A stretch of 31,809 nucleotides of DNA from Bacteroidota bacterium. GTDB lineage: Bacteria; Spirochaetota; Spirochaetia; JABMQR01. Both the position numbers and the translations under genes were made by a program. The stretch spans positions 1 to 31,809 of the forward strand of contig JABMQR010000328.1 in assembly GCA_013202335.1 (NCBI GenBank), in the 5' to 3' direction. Positions 8,608 through 16,992 of the stretch are shown here, piece by piece (the first letter of the stretch is position 1; every line of letters starts with the position of its first letter). Below the pieces are notes generated by a model. The model was not told where the DNA came from, made no database searches, and saw only the letters and a program-made list of their open reading frames with translations.

Positions 8608-8827
8608 GAAGAGGATAAGGGCTGATACTTAGTGCTAATTGTTGAAGGCTCACGTCAGGTAGGAATAATTGAGGGCTGCCCGGTAATTGGGAAGGTTATA
8701 TCCTCACAAAGTGTAAAACGTTATAGTCCTTATACAAATAATTACAACGTTGTCAAATATAAATTTTATTATCTCTAATTATAGTGCTGCTAAAGTGCTG
8801 CAACAGAACCTTTTATACCTGGTTAAT

Positions 8828-10993
8828 TTATTGCTGTATTGATAACAGAACAACTATGGACTTACCACTGACAACATATTCCTCCTGTTTTTTCAGATAT
8901 TCTTCATTTCCATATAAGGGGATATCTTTCTCTCCAGCTAAGGCAGTGTCTATTGCTCTGAACCAGGATGTTCCTTTAGGGGGAGAACAAATCCGAAAGG
9001 TTTGATCATTCTTACTGCCATTGAACATAAGATAAAAACTATTGTCATCAACATCCTCGTTTTTTTCTACTTCGGACCCATCCAGTCTATAGGCAAGACA
9101 ATGATCCATATTCTCCCAATCCGACATATTTCCGTCTCTGTTATACCAGGTAATATCGGGAATTGTATTTAAATTTGTGTCTTTTCCCAGATAGAATTCC
9201 GATCTGTAAAAAGCGGGATGCCTCTTTCTGAAATCAATTAGCTTTTTTAAAAATGTAAAATTCTCAACATTTTCTGTTTTAAGATCCCAGTTATACCAGG
9301 AAACTTCATTATTTTGACAATAGGCATTGTTATTTCCACCCTGAGTTCTAAGAAACTCATCTCCACCGAGTATCATTGGTGTTCCCAGTGATAACATTAG
9401 TGTTGTCATTAAATTTTTAACCTGACGACGACGAAGAGCGAGAATCTGAGAATTATGGCTGACACCCTCCTCACCATGGTTATAACTGAGATTATTATCT
9501 TTTCCATCACGGTTATCTTCACCATTTGCTTCATTATGTTTTTGATTATAGCTAACCAGATCATAAAGGGTGAAACCATCATGAGATGTGATAAAATTAA
9601 TGCTGTGAAAAGGTTTTCTTCCGTTTTCGAAGTAAAGATCAGAGCTTCCCGTTAACCTTGTAGCCAGGACATGAACCATTCCCTCATCCCCACGCCAAAA
9701 ACTTCGTACATCATCACGAAACCGGTCATTCCATTCAGCCCATCGCCCGCCTGGAAAAGAACCTACCTGATAGGCTCCACCGGCATCCCATGCTTCTGCA
9801 ATTATTTTTGTATTTCTTAAAACAGGATCTTCAGCAATCCCTTCAAGTATTGGAGGGTTTTCCATTAGGTTTCCCTCCTGGTCTCTTCCAAGGATTGATC
9901 CAAGATCAAAACGAAAACCATCGACATGCATCTCAATTACCCAGTAATGGAGGCAGCTTCTGATAAGAGAACGAACAATAGGATGGTTGCAGTTAAGGGT
10001 ATTCCCACAGCCGGAATAATTCCTATAGAATCGTTTATCATCTGATAAAATATAGTATAGCTTATTATCCCATCCACGGAATGATAGGGTCGGTCCCAGT
10101 TCATTTCCTTCTCCAGTATGGTTAAAAACGACATCAAGAATAACTTCAATTCCGGCTTTGTGGAGCTCTCTGACCATTTCTTTGAATTCTTTCACCTGAT
10201 TCCCATCATCTCCGGAACTGGAGTATCGTCCCTTTGGTGCAAAGAAGGAGATGGGATCATATCCCCAGTAGTTCTCAAGCAGTTCACCAGTTAAAGGATT
10301 TATCCTTTTACTACTGTAAAGATCAAATTCAAAAATTGGCAGGAGTTCAAGACTTGTTATCCCCAGTTCTTTAAAGTAGGGGATCATTTCAATAACACCT
10401 TTAAATGTTCCCGGATGTTTTACTCCGGATGAATTATGCCTTGTAAGACCGCAAACATGAATTTCATAAATTATACTGTGCCTTAGAGGAAAGTTGAGAG
10501 GACGGTCTCCCTGCCAATCGAAATCATCTGAAATGACTATAGATTTAGGCATATTCTTAATATCATCATATTCACTGAATGATAGATCTTTATTGGGAGA
10601 ATTCCAGTCATAACCTCTGGATTTACTCAAATCCCAGATATAAGAGGCTGTTAAAGCCTTGGCAAATGGATCCAATAATACTTTGTATCGGTTAAACCTG
10701 TGACCTTTTTCAGGTTCATAGGGACCATCCACTCTATAGAGATAAGAGGTACCTTCTTCAATCCCTTCAACTCGTATATGCCATACATCTCCTGTTTTAT
10801 TTTGAATAGGATCGAGTACCAATTCTGCAAAAGGGATGTTGTTTTCCGCTTTCTCAAACAGCAGAAGAGTCACAGATGTGGCGTTTCGGCTGAATACGGC
10901 GAAATTTACTCCATTATTTAGAAGTGTTGCACCGAAGGGCAAAGGCTCTCCGGGGAGAATTATATATGTATTTTGCTTTTTTAGTATTGCCAT
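8828..10993 (-). CDS. glgX: Glycogen debranching enzyme, GlgX/isoamylase type (GH13)
   Basis: The 721-residue protein has the normal size and order of domains. An N-terminal CBM48-like domain contains PFGATLLNNGVNFAVFS. The GH13 barrel follows with all four conserved regions: DVVFNHT (about 287-293), GFRFDLGS with nucleophile Asp363, the acid/base Glu400 in IIAEAWD, and SHDG with Asp472. GlgX-type enzymes hydrolyse alpha-1,6 branches of phosphorylase-limited glycogen in the cytoplasm, and isoamylases do the same on starch; the two cannot be separated here with certainty. No signal peptide is seen, which favours the intracellular glycogen role. It is a single gene on the minus strand with no other glycogen gene beside it. 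Confidence 0.9.
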   Translation of the reverse strand: MAILKKQNTYIILPGEPLPFGATLLNNGVNFAVFSRNATSVTLLLFEKAENNIPFAELVLDPIQNKTGDVWHIRVEGIEEGTSYLYRVDGPYEPEKGHRFNRYKVLLDPFAKALTASYIWDLSKSRGYDWNSPNKDLSFSEYDDIKNMPKSIVISDDFDWQGDRPLNFPLRHSIIYEIHVCGLTRHNSSGVKHPGTFKGVIEMIPYFKELGITSLELLPIFEFDLYSSKRINPLTGELLENYWGYDPISFFAPKGRYSSSGDDGNQVKEFKEMVRELHKAGIEVILDVVFNHTGEGNELGPTLSFRGWDNKLYYILSDDKRFYRNYSGCGNTLNCNHPIVRSLIRSCLHYWVIEMHVDGFRFDLGSILGRDQEGNLMENPPILEGIAEDPVLRNTKIIAEAWDAGGAYQVGSFPGGRWAEWNDRFRDDVRSFWRGDEGMVHVLATRLTGSSDLYFENGRKPFHSINFITSHDGFTLYDLVSYNQKHNEANGEDNRDGKDNNLSYNHGEEGVSHNSQILALRRRQVKNLMTTLMLSLGTPMILGGDEFLRTQGGNNNAYCQNNEVSWYNWDLKTENVENFTFLKKLIDFRKRHPAFYRSEFYLGKDTNLNTIPDITWYNRDGNMSDWENMDHCLAYRLDGSEVEKNEDVDDNSFYLMFNGSKNDQTFRICSPPKGTSWFRAIDTALAGEKDIPLYGNEEYLKKQEEYVVSGKSIVVLLSIQQ

Positions 10994-11163
10994 TGACTTA
11001 CTCTATAACTTTTCATGGCTATAGTATAAATCACAATTGAGAGATAATTTCAATCAGTGCAATACAATAAAATCATTTACCAAACATTGTTCTTTACTAC
11101 CAGATAACTTTATGGAAAAAACAATTACTGGATGCAGCAGCTTTGCAGGGAACACGTACTTAT

Positions 11164-12276
11164 TTATATACTCATCTCATACACCCGATACTCTTTTGTG
11201 CGAACCAAATCCAGTTTTTCAAGTGCATTACGGATTTTCCAGTTATCTTCCAGAATGTAGTTAGCTTCAAGCAGAAACTGTTTTTTTATGAGTGCATCGT
11301 ATAGATTCTTGTAGAGCAGGACGTCGAGACTGAGTCCGTGATATTGCGGCAGAACTCCCAATGCAAATAAACGATATCTTCGAAGACCTTTTTTCCCCAG
11401 TAAAAGATGTAAAAATCCTGTGGGAAACAGCTTTCCCTTAATGGCGTGTATGATCGGGTTAGGATCAGGAAATCCGAGTGCAAACCCTACTGGTACACCC
11501 TTATCCTGTACGAACCAAATAGCATCCGGATCAAGGATGACTTTCAATCTGCGTACCATATCCTGCATCACAAACTCGTCCACCGGAACATAGCCCCAAT
11601 TATCACTTAATGCGGTATTGGTGATTTTCCATATATGTTCAGCATCGGTCATAAGGTTCTTTCTATCGATTTTTCTTACTGAAAGTTCAGGATGACGTTC
11701 CAATAATCGTTGAGTGAACCGCCCAATCCGCTCCGGAACCTGATAACCGGCATTGATATCGGCTTCATACGCCAATAAATCCTTCACTTTTTCAAGACCA
11801 AAATGCTCCATAAGTTCATGGTAGTAGGGCGGGTTATAGGATGCCATTAGGACCGGCATTGATTCATACCCTTTCAGGAGAAATCCCCAACTTTCGGCGA
11901 TAGGGTGGATAGGACCCCGCATCGAAGTCATTCCCCTTTCCTGCAGCCAGTGCGTGGATGTGGAAAGCAGCAGGTTGGCAGCTTCCTGGTTGTTGACACA
12001 TTCAAAAGCCCCGAAAAAGCCTGTGGCCGATTTATAATAGCGGTTGAAACTTGCATCGATATATACGAGAGATCTGCCCAGCAGTTTTTCCTGATCATAA
12101 ACCAGTAACAGCAGGTAATCATTATCCCTGAGCATCACATTTGTCTTTCCATCATAGGCGTGCCGTTCTTCTCCCCACATAGGAGGTACCCAGTAAGGAT
12201 CATCCCGATAGAGGGTTCGGGGAAAGTTAACAAAGGCTTTCATAGTTTTACGATTTGTTACAGGAACTATTTTCAT
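11164..12276 (-). CDS. YghO-like GNAT-fold protein
   Basis: The complete 370-residue protein matches the conserved YghO-like family. It opens with AFVNFPRTLYRDDPYWVPPM, has the central RGPIHPIAESWGFLLKGYE segment, and has a C-terminal GNAT-like half with FALGFPDPNPII and FALGVLPQYHGLSLDVLLYK. The latter resembles the acetyl-CoA-binding part of N-acetyltransferases. The family's substrate is not established. It is monocistronic, on the same strand as the debranching gene downstream of it and separated from it by about 170 bases. Nothing in the context narrows the function. Confidence 0.8.
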   Translation of the reverse strand: MKIVPVTNRKTMKAFVNFPRTLYRDDPYWVPPMWGEERHAYDGKTNVMLRDNDYLLLLVYDQEKLLGRSLVYIDASFNRYYKSATGFFGAFECVNNQEAANLLLSTSTHWLQERGMTSMRGPIHPIAESWGFLLKGYESMPVLMASYNPPYYHELMEHFGLEKVKDLLAYEADINAGYQVPERIGRFTQRLLERHPELSVRKIDRKNLMTDAEHIWKITNTALSDNWGYVPVDEFVMQDMVRRLKVILDPDAIWFVQDKGVPVGFALGFPDPNPIIHAIKGKLFPTGFLHLLLGKKGLRRYRLFALGVLPQYHGLSLDVLLYKNLYDALIKKQFLLEANYILEDNWKIRNALEKLDLVRTKEYRVYEMSI

Positions 12277-12411
12277 AAATAACTATACCACGATTTTTTC
12301 TAAGATGTTAACTTTTGAAGCTGGTGACTATTGCCAACAGTATAGGAGTCATCAGTTGGTAAAATTTCAAACACTTTCGAACGCAGCATGGATTGTTTGT
12401 CTATTTATTTA

Positions 12412-13401
12412 CTACGTTTCCCTTTCTACCAGTACAGGTCGGTATATAACAGTCCTCTCCGGGGTGTCGCTATTCTCAATTAACCCGATCAACTCTATTG
12501 CACTATCATATCCCAGTCTATACTTTGGGACGCTGATAGTGGAGAGGGCAGGGGTATAGAATTTTGAGTCCGCAATATCATCATGACCGAGTACCCTAAT
12601 ATCATTTTTTGCCTTAATTCCCATGTCATGAAGAGCCCTTAAAACTCCCAATGCCATAAGATCGTTATAGACAAAAATTGAATCTATAGATTTGTCTAGA
12701 GATAGCAGTTTTTTTGTAGTTTCATACGCATGCTGAGGAGTTGCAGGACAGGAGATGATTCTGTTTTTCCGCAATGTTATTCCTGATGCATACATCCCCT
12801 CACGGTATCCGGAAAGACGATCCCTGTTACAGGATACCGGCATGTCGAACCCCAAATAGGCGGGATTTAAACAGCCGGAAACTATGAAATGATTAGCTGC
12901 TATAGTGCCGCTCTCATAAGAATCGGTTATAAAAAAACTTCGCGTATTGCGGTTTCCCTTTCGCACTATTGTAATATGGGGAACCCCGAGGTGGTCGTAA
13001 TCAAGTGTGTTGTTCAGGTCCTGGGAAGGTACAATTATTGTTCCTGCAACCCGGTTGGAAACGAGGGTTTTTAGAAGAGACGCCTCCGTTTCCAGGTTTT
13101 CTCCGCTGCTAAGTGCAATTATCATATAGCCCTTATCGTCAAAAGCATCACTTATCCCCTGCAGAATTCGGGTGTAAAACCCGTTATCCAGGTGTGTGAT
13201 CAGCACACCGATCATTTTATTCTCTTTTGAACGCAGGCGGGATGCACTTACGTTAGGGATATAACCGAGTTCTGAGGCAATGCTGCGTATACGCTGTTTG
13301 GTAACCTCGCTGATATCAGAACGGTTTTTCAATGCCCTGCTAACAGTATTAATGGAAACGTTAGCTTTTTCAGCGATGTCTATTAACCTGATATACGGCA
13401 T
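12412..13401 (-). CDS. LacI-family transcriptional regulator of the adjacent operon
   Basis: The 329-residue protein has the LacI helix-turn-helix at residues 5-24 (RLIDIAEKANVSINTVSRAL) and the hinge region GYIPNVSASRLRSKENKMIGVL. It ends with a periplasmic-binding-protein-like sensor containing DSIFVYNDLMALGVLRAL and VLGHDDI. Such regulators usually repress sugar operons and release DNA on binding the inducer. The gene is divergent from the ABC-transporter operon starting at 13677. The intergenic region holds two similar CG-centred palindromes, one placed over the expected transcription start of the operon. This is a textbook arrangement for a local regulator, so regulation of the operon is a strong inference. 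Confidence 0.92.
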   Translation of the reverse strand: MPYIRLIDIAEKANVSINTVSRALKNRSDISEVTKQRIRSIASELGYIPNVSASRLRSKENKMIGVLITHLDNGFYTRILQGISDAFDDKGYMIIALSSGENLETEASLLKTLVSNRVAGTIIVPSQDLNNTLDYDHLGVPHITIVRKGNRNTRSFFITDSYESGTIAANHFIVSGCLNPAYLGFDMPVSCNRDRLSGYREGMYASGITLRKNRIISCPATPQHAYETTKKLLSLDKSIDSIFVYNDLMALGVLRALHDMGIKAKNDIRVLGHDDIADSKFYTPALSTISVPKYRLGYDSAIELIGLIENSDTPERTVIYRPVLVERET

Positions 13402-13508
13402 CCCGCAACTCCTGAATTTGAACTTATCCTTAAAACAGATCTTACTTAAGAATAGAAACCATTATAGTAAAAATATATGAATCAAGCAATTACTGTTCCT
13501 GACATATA

Positions 13509-13522
13509 CATTAACGTTACAG
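13509..13522. promoter_or_regulatory. Upstream LacI-type operator candidate
   Basis: CATTAACGTTACAG contains the perfect 8-bp palindrome TAACGTTA with the central CG typical of LacI-family operators. It shares CATTAACG with the second site at 13647, 138 bp away, which would allow DNA looping or autoregulation of the regulator gene. Confidence 0.45.
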
Positions 13523-13612
13523 TTATATTTCGTCAATGTTATCAGAGAAACTTCCTGAAAAACACGCAATTTTCGATAAATATTAGCTTTGTACTGTTTT
13601 TTAAAATAAATC

Positions 13613-13642
13613 TTGACAAATAATTGAAATGGATCATATAAT
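13613..13642 (+). promoter_or_regulatory. Sigma-70-type promoter of the ABC/ThDP operon
   Basis: A perfect TTGACA (13613-13618) and a perfect TATAAT (13637-13642) are separated by 18 bp. Transcription would start near 13649, inside the operator candidate at 13647-13660. This is the best promoter match I see in the window. Confidence 0.7.
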
Positions 13643-13646
13643 TAAA

Positions 13647-13660
13647 CATTAACGATAATG
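13647..13660. promoter_or_regulatory. LacI-type operator candidate over the transcription start
   Basis: CATTAACGATAATG is an inverted repeat (CATTA/TAATG arms around a central CG) lying just after the -10 box. Repressor bound here would block the promoter. It resembles the site at 13509. Confidence 0.55.
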
Positions 13661-13676
13661 TTATATGGAGGTAACG

Positions 13677-14963
13677 ATGAAAAACACTGTACGAATGCTG
13701 CTTTCCGCAGCAGTTCTCTTACTGTTCTGTACAGCAGCCCTGTTTGCAGGTGCTGAAGCAGATCAGGGAAAAACGGAACCTGAAAAAGTAACTTTTTTTC
13801 ACTACTTTTCCGGGACCCTATCAGGCGGGATGGACGATCTCGTATCAACCTTTAATGAGGAAAACCCGCAGTACAACTTAACGCATACACCAGTGGATCA
13901 CGAGGCATTTAAGACAAGTATTCTGGTCATGCTCTCCGGCGGGAATCCCCCCGACCTCTTCTCCTACTGGGCAGGGGCCAGAGTACAGTTTATTGTGGAT
14001 GCAGACCGGCTTGCCCCGATTGATGACGTGTATGAGGATTATGGAGTGTCTGAACTTTTCTCAGAAGCTGTACAATCAGCTGCAACCTACAATGGACATA
14101 AATACTTTCTCCCACTCACACAGCACTATGTTGCGTTCTTTTACAATAAAGAAGTATTTAAGAGAGCCGGAGTGGCCAGTGTTCCACAAACATGGGATGA
14201 ATTTCTTGTTGCATGTGAGAAAATCAAGGCAATTGGTGTAGCGCCGATTGCATTAGGATCAAAAGAAAGATGGCCGGCTCAGTTTTGGCTCGATTACCCG
14301 TTGTTAAGGACAGCAGGACCGGAATATCGGGCATCCCTGATGGCAGGAGAAGCTTCTTATTCAGATCCTGAAGTTGCAAAAGCATTTGAAATATGGAAAG
14401 AACTTATCGATCTTGATTATTTCTATCCCAATCCCAATGCATACGATTACGCCGAGGCATCAGTTCTTGTTGGGACAGGTGAAGCTGCTATGACACTTAT
14501 GGGAAGCTGGATAATGCAGCTTGATGACCAGATTGGCTGGAAACCTGGTGAAGATTATGATTTCTTCCCATTCCCGGTTGTAGACCCAACAGTTCCCGAT
14601 AGTGCTGTAGGTCCATTTGATGGAGTAGTAGTGGCAAAAGATGCACGAAACCTTGAAGCTGCAAAAATGGCACTGGTAGAGATGGCTCAAACAGAACCGA
14701 TGATCGCTTTCAACACCGGAACAGGTGCCCTTGCACCGAATATAAACGTACCTGATTCCATGTACAACGTCCTGCAGACGAAAATCAAGGAATATTGCGG
14801 AGTTGTTCCAAATTGGGCATTTAACTATGACCTTGCAACACCGCCGCCAGTAGCTGATGTTGGTCTTGACGCCTTTACTGAGTTTTTAGACAACCCTGAT
14901 GAATACATACGGATACTTAAAGAGACTGAAACAGGAGCCAGGGCAGCCTGGGGGAATTTGTAA
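13677..14963 (+). CDS. ABC transporter sugar-binding protein (CUT1 type)
   Basis: The 428-residue extracytoplasmic binding protein starts MKNTVRMLLSAAVLLLFC and has a Sec signal ending near ALFAGAEAD. No typical lipobox is seen, so it is probably periplasmic and soluble. Family features include VTFFHYFSG at the mature N-terminus, the SGGNPPDLFSYW segment, PLTQHYVAFFYNKEVFKRAG, and TGEAAMTLMGSWI. The start is ATG 13677, because GGAGG at 13667-13671 serves it; an in-frame ATG at 13665 overlaps that ribosome binding site and should not be used. It is the first gene of the operon, directly behind the promoter and operator. The bound solute is unknown; CUT1 systems usually carry oligosaccharides, polyols or glycosides. 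Confidence 0.93.
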   Translation: MKNTVRMLLSAAVLLLFCTAALFAGAEADQGKTEPEKVTFFHYFSGTLSGGMDDLVSTFNEENPQYNLTHTPVDHEAFKTSILVMLSGGNPPDLFSYWAGARVQFIVDADRLAPIDDVYEDYGVSELFSEAVQSAATYNGHKYFLPLTQHYVAFFYNKEVFKRAGVASVPQTWDEFLVACEKIKAIGVAPIALGSKERWPAQFWLDYPLLRTAGPEYRASLMAGEASYSDPEVAKAFEIWKELIDLDYFYPNPNAYDYAEASVLVGTGEAAMTLMGSWIMQLDDQIGWKPGEDYDFFPFPVVDPTVPDSAVGPFDGVVVAKDARNLEAAKMALVEMAQTEPMIAFNTGTGALAPNINVPDSMYNVLQTKIKEYCGVVPNWAFNYDLATPPPVADVGLDAFTEFLDNPDEYIRILKETETGARAAWGNL

Positions 14964-14986
14964 GATAAGGATAAGAGGATCGAAAA

Positions 14987-15016
14987 CCGGGATCCTGCTC
15001 TCGTGCAGGATCCCGG
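14987..15016 (+). terminator. Strong intercistronic stem-loop after the binding-protein gene
   Basis: CCGGGATCCTGC and GCAGGATCCCGG form a perfect 12-bp GC-rich stem with a 6-base loop, 24 bases past the stop codon. There is no T-run, so it is more likely an mRNA-stabilising or partial-termination structure that raises binding-protein expression over the permeases, as known from other ABC operons. Confidence 0.6.
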
Positions 15017-15174
15017 AATCTAAGATTTCTTTAATACAGCAACCGGGAGAACCATCTTCCGGTAACTATGAGAAACAGAAACTTTATGTTGAAGTCCTCT
15101 GAATATCGGTAATACTGAGAACATGGGAGGATCTACAAAAAGGTATCTCCTAAATCCAAAACAGAAGTGAGTAT

Positions 15175-16047
15175 ATGGTACAGAAAAATACAGCATGGCA
15201 GTTTTTATTACTGCCTCTTCTGATTTATTTGTTAATAATTATTCTGCCTTTTTTCCAGTCGCTGTATCTCAGTATGACAAACTGGAACGGGTTGTCTCCG
15301 GAATTTGATTTTATCGGCCTGCAAAACTACAAGGGAGTCTTTACTGACCCCAACTTCCGTGGGGCAATACTTCACAATGTGATCTGGGTACTGGTTTTCC
15401 TGCTTGTCCCTACAACACTTGGGCTGCTGCTGGCAGTGTTACTGGACAAGGGGGTTCCCGGGGCTACATTCTTTAAATCAGTCATCTACCTTCCTATGAT
15501 ATTCTCATATGTCATAATTGGTATGATCTGGAATTTTATCTATGAACCAAGATTGGGAATTCTGAATATCGTCATCAGGTTTCTGGGGAATCCGGATTGG
15601 AATTTCGCTTGGCTTGCCCAGAAAGAAACTGCTCTGCTGGCGGTAATCGCAGCAGCTTCATGGCAGCATACCGGACTTTGCATGATCCTTTATCTGGCAG
15701 GATTGAGCGGTGTGCGTCAGGATCTGGTTGAGGCCGCCAGAATTGATGGGGCAAATGCCCGACAGATATTCTTCCATGTGGTTCTTCCTCAGTTGAAAAA
15801 TTCTACAGTTGTTGTGGTCTCCCTAACCGTAATTAACTCCCTAAAAAGCTTTGACCTTGTCTATATAACGACAAAAGGTGGTCCTTTTAGAAGCTCCGAA
15901 GTATTGACAACCCTCATGTACCGGGAGTCGTTCTGGAACTACCGAATGGGGTATGGAAGCGCTGTTGCCAGCGTCCTCTTCTTCATTGTGTTCATAGTCG
16001 TCTTCTTCTACTTCCGGTCAATCATGAAGGAGGGCACTAATGCTTAA
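15175..16047 (+). CDS. ABC transporter permease, MalF/UgpA type
   Basis: The 290-residue protein is a six-helix inner-membrane permease. It begins with the hydrophobic FLLLPLLIYLLIIILPFFQS, followed by SMTNWNGLSPEFDFIGLQNY, a typical first periplasmic loop. The ABC-ATPase contact (EAA) motif is VEAARIDGANARQIFFHVVLP. The start ATG 15175 has only a weak purine stretch (AAGTGAG) in front. The gap of about 210 bases to the binding-protein gene holds the stem-loop and no gene. It pairs with the overlapping second permease at 16040. No ATPase gene follows, so a shared MsmK/UgpC-type ATPase encoded elsewhere is expected, as is common for CUT1 systems. Confidence 0.92.
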   Translation: MVQKNTAWQFLLLPLLIYLLIIILPFFQSLYLSMTNWNGLSPEFDFIGLQNYKGVFTDPNFRGAILHNVIWVLVFLLVPTTLGLLLAVLLDKGVPGATFFKSVIYLPMIFSYVIIGMIWNFIYEPRLGILNIVIRFLGNPDWNFAWLAQKETALLAVIAAASWQHTGLCMILYLAGLSGVRQDLVEAARIDGANARQIFFHVVLPQLKNSTVVVVSLTVINSLKSFDLVYITTKGGPFRSSEVLTTLMYRESFWNYRMGYGSAVASVLFFIVFIVVFFYFRSIMKEGTNA

Positions 16048-16927
16048 GCTTGAAAAAGAACTGGCTGTTGGGGGTGCAGGTGCCGGTTACAGCAGACGGG
16101 AGCGATCCAGATCGGCATCTATCCTAATTCTTATCTTGGTAATATTTATTTGTATCCTCTTTTTTATTCCAATCTACGGTTCGTTCACCACAGCATTCAG
16201 GGTGAATAAGGATATCATAAAAGAAGGATTCTGGAGTTTTCCATCAAATCCCACCCTGGAGAACTTTGTGACAGTCTGGGAGGGCGGGAAAATCCAGAAG
16301 TTCCTGCTGAATACCGTAATTGTAACGATATCAGCAACGATTATCTCCATTTTCCTGGGATCCCTAACCGGATATGCCTTCGGGAAAATTGGATTTAAAG
16401 GGGATACCCTCATCTATATTTTTATCGTTGCCGGAATGTTCTTCCCGCCCCAGATTGTACTTATTCCACTATTCAGGTTGTTTAACAGTATGAACCTACT
16501 CGATACCGTATTTTCACTTGTGCTGGTACATGTAGGATTTGGTCTGCCAATCTGTACACTAATGATGACCAACTTCTTTAGAGATGTCCCGTCTTCACTT
16601 CGCCAGTCTGCCATGCTCGACGGGTGTAACGACTGGCAGGTATTGTTCAAGATCATGCTTCCATTATCCAGACCATCTTTGACTGCTTTGTTGATCCTTC
16701 AGTTTACCTGGATATGGAATGATTTTCTCTGGCCGTTGATCCTGGTGAAATCAGAACACAAAATGACAATACAAATGGGGATACTGCAGCTGCGTGGACA
16801 GTATGGGCTGGCATGGGGGAATCAGGCAGCCGGGGCGCTCATTGCGACAATTCCCACACTGCTGCTTTTTATCTTTATGCAGAAGCATTTTATCCATGGT
16901 CTTTCCATGGGAGCAGTTAAGGAATAA
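16040..16927 (+). CDS. ABC transporter permease, MalG/UgpE type
   Basis: The 295-residue permease overlaps the previous gene by 8 bases, indicating translational coupling. An unusually Gly- and Arg-rich cytoplasmic head (VGGAGAGYSRRERSRS) precedes the first helix. The EAA motif is RQSAMLDGCNDWQVLFKIMLP, where Cys replaces the common Ala. The C-terminus carries QKHFIHGLSMGAVKE, the usual end of MalG-type permeases. Together with the preceding gene it forms the membrane pore of the importer. Confidence 0.93.
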   Translation: MLKLEKELAVGGAGAGYSRRERSRSASILILILVIFICILFFIPIYGSFTTAFRVNKDIIKEGFWSFPSNPTLENFVTVWEGGKIQKFLLNTVIVTISATIISIFLGSLTGYAFGKIGFKGDTLIYIFIVAGMFFPPQIVLIPLFRLFNSMNLLDTVFSLVLVHVGFGLPICTLMMTNFFRDVPSSLRQSAMLDGCNDWQVLFKIMLPLSRPSLTALLILQFTWIWNDFLWPLILVKSEHKMTIQMGILQLRGQYGLAWGNQAAGALIATIPTLLLFIFMQKHFIHGLSMGAVKE

Positions 16928-16938
16928 AAAACCTGCGG

Positions 16939-16960
16939 AAGTGCCTTAAAAGGCGTTTTT
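16939..16960 (+). terminator. Weak intrinsic terminator or attenuator between permease and enzyme genes
   Basis: AAGTGCC, loop TTAAAA, and GGCGTTT can pair over seven positions (two G-U), followed directly by T residues. It lies in the 65-base gap before the IolD-like gene. It may cause partial termination, giving less enzyme than transporter mRNA. Confidence 0.35.
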
Positions 16961-16992
16961 GCAGAAGATTAGCCAGGCGAAAGAGGAAATAA

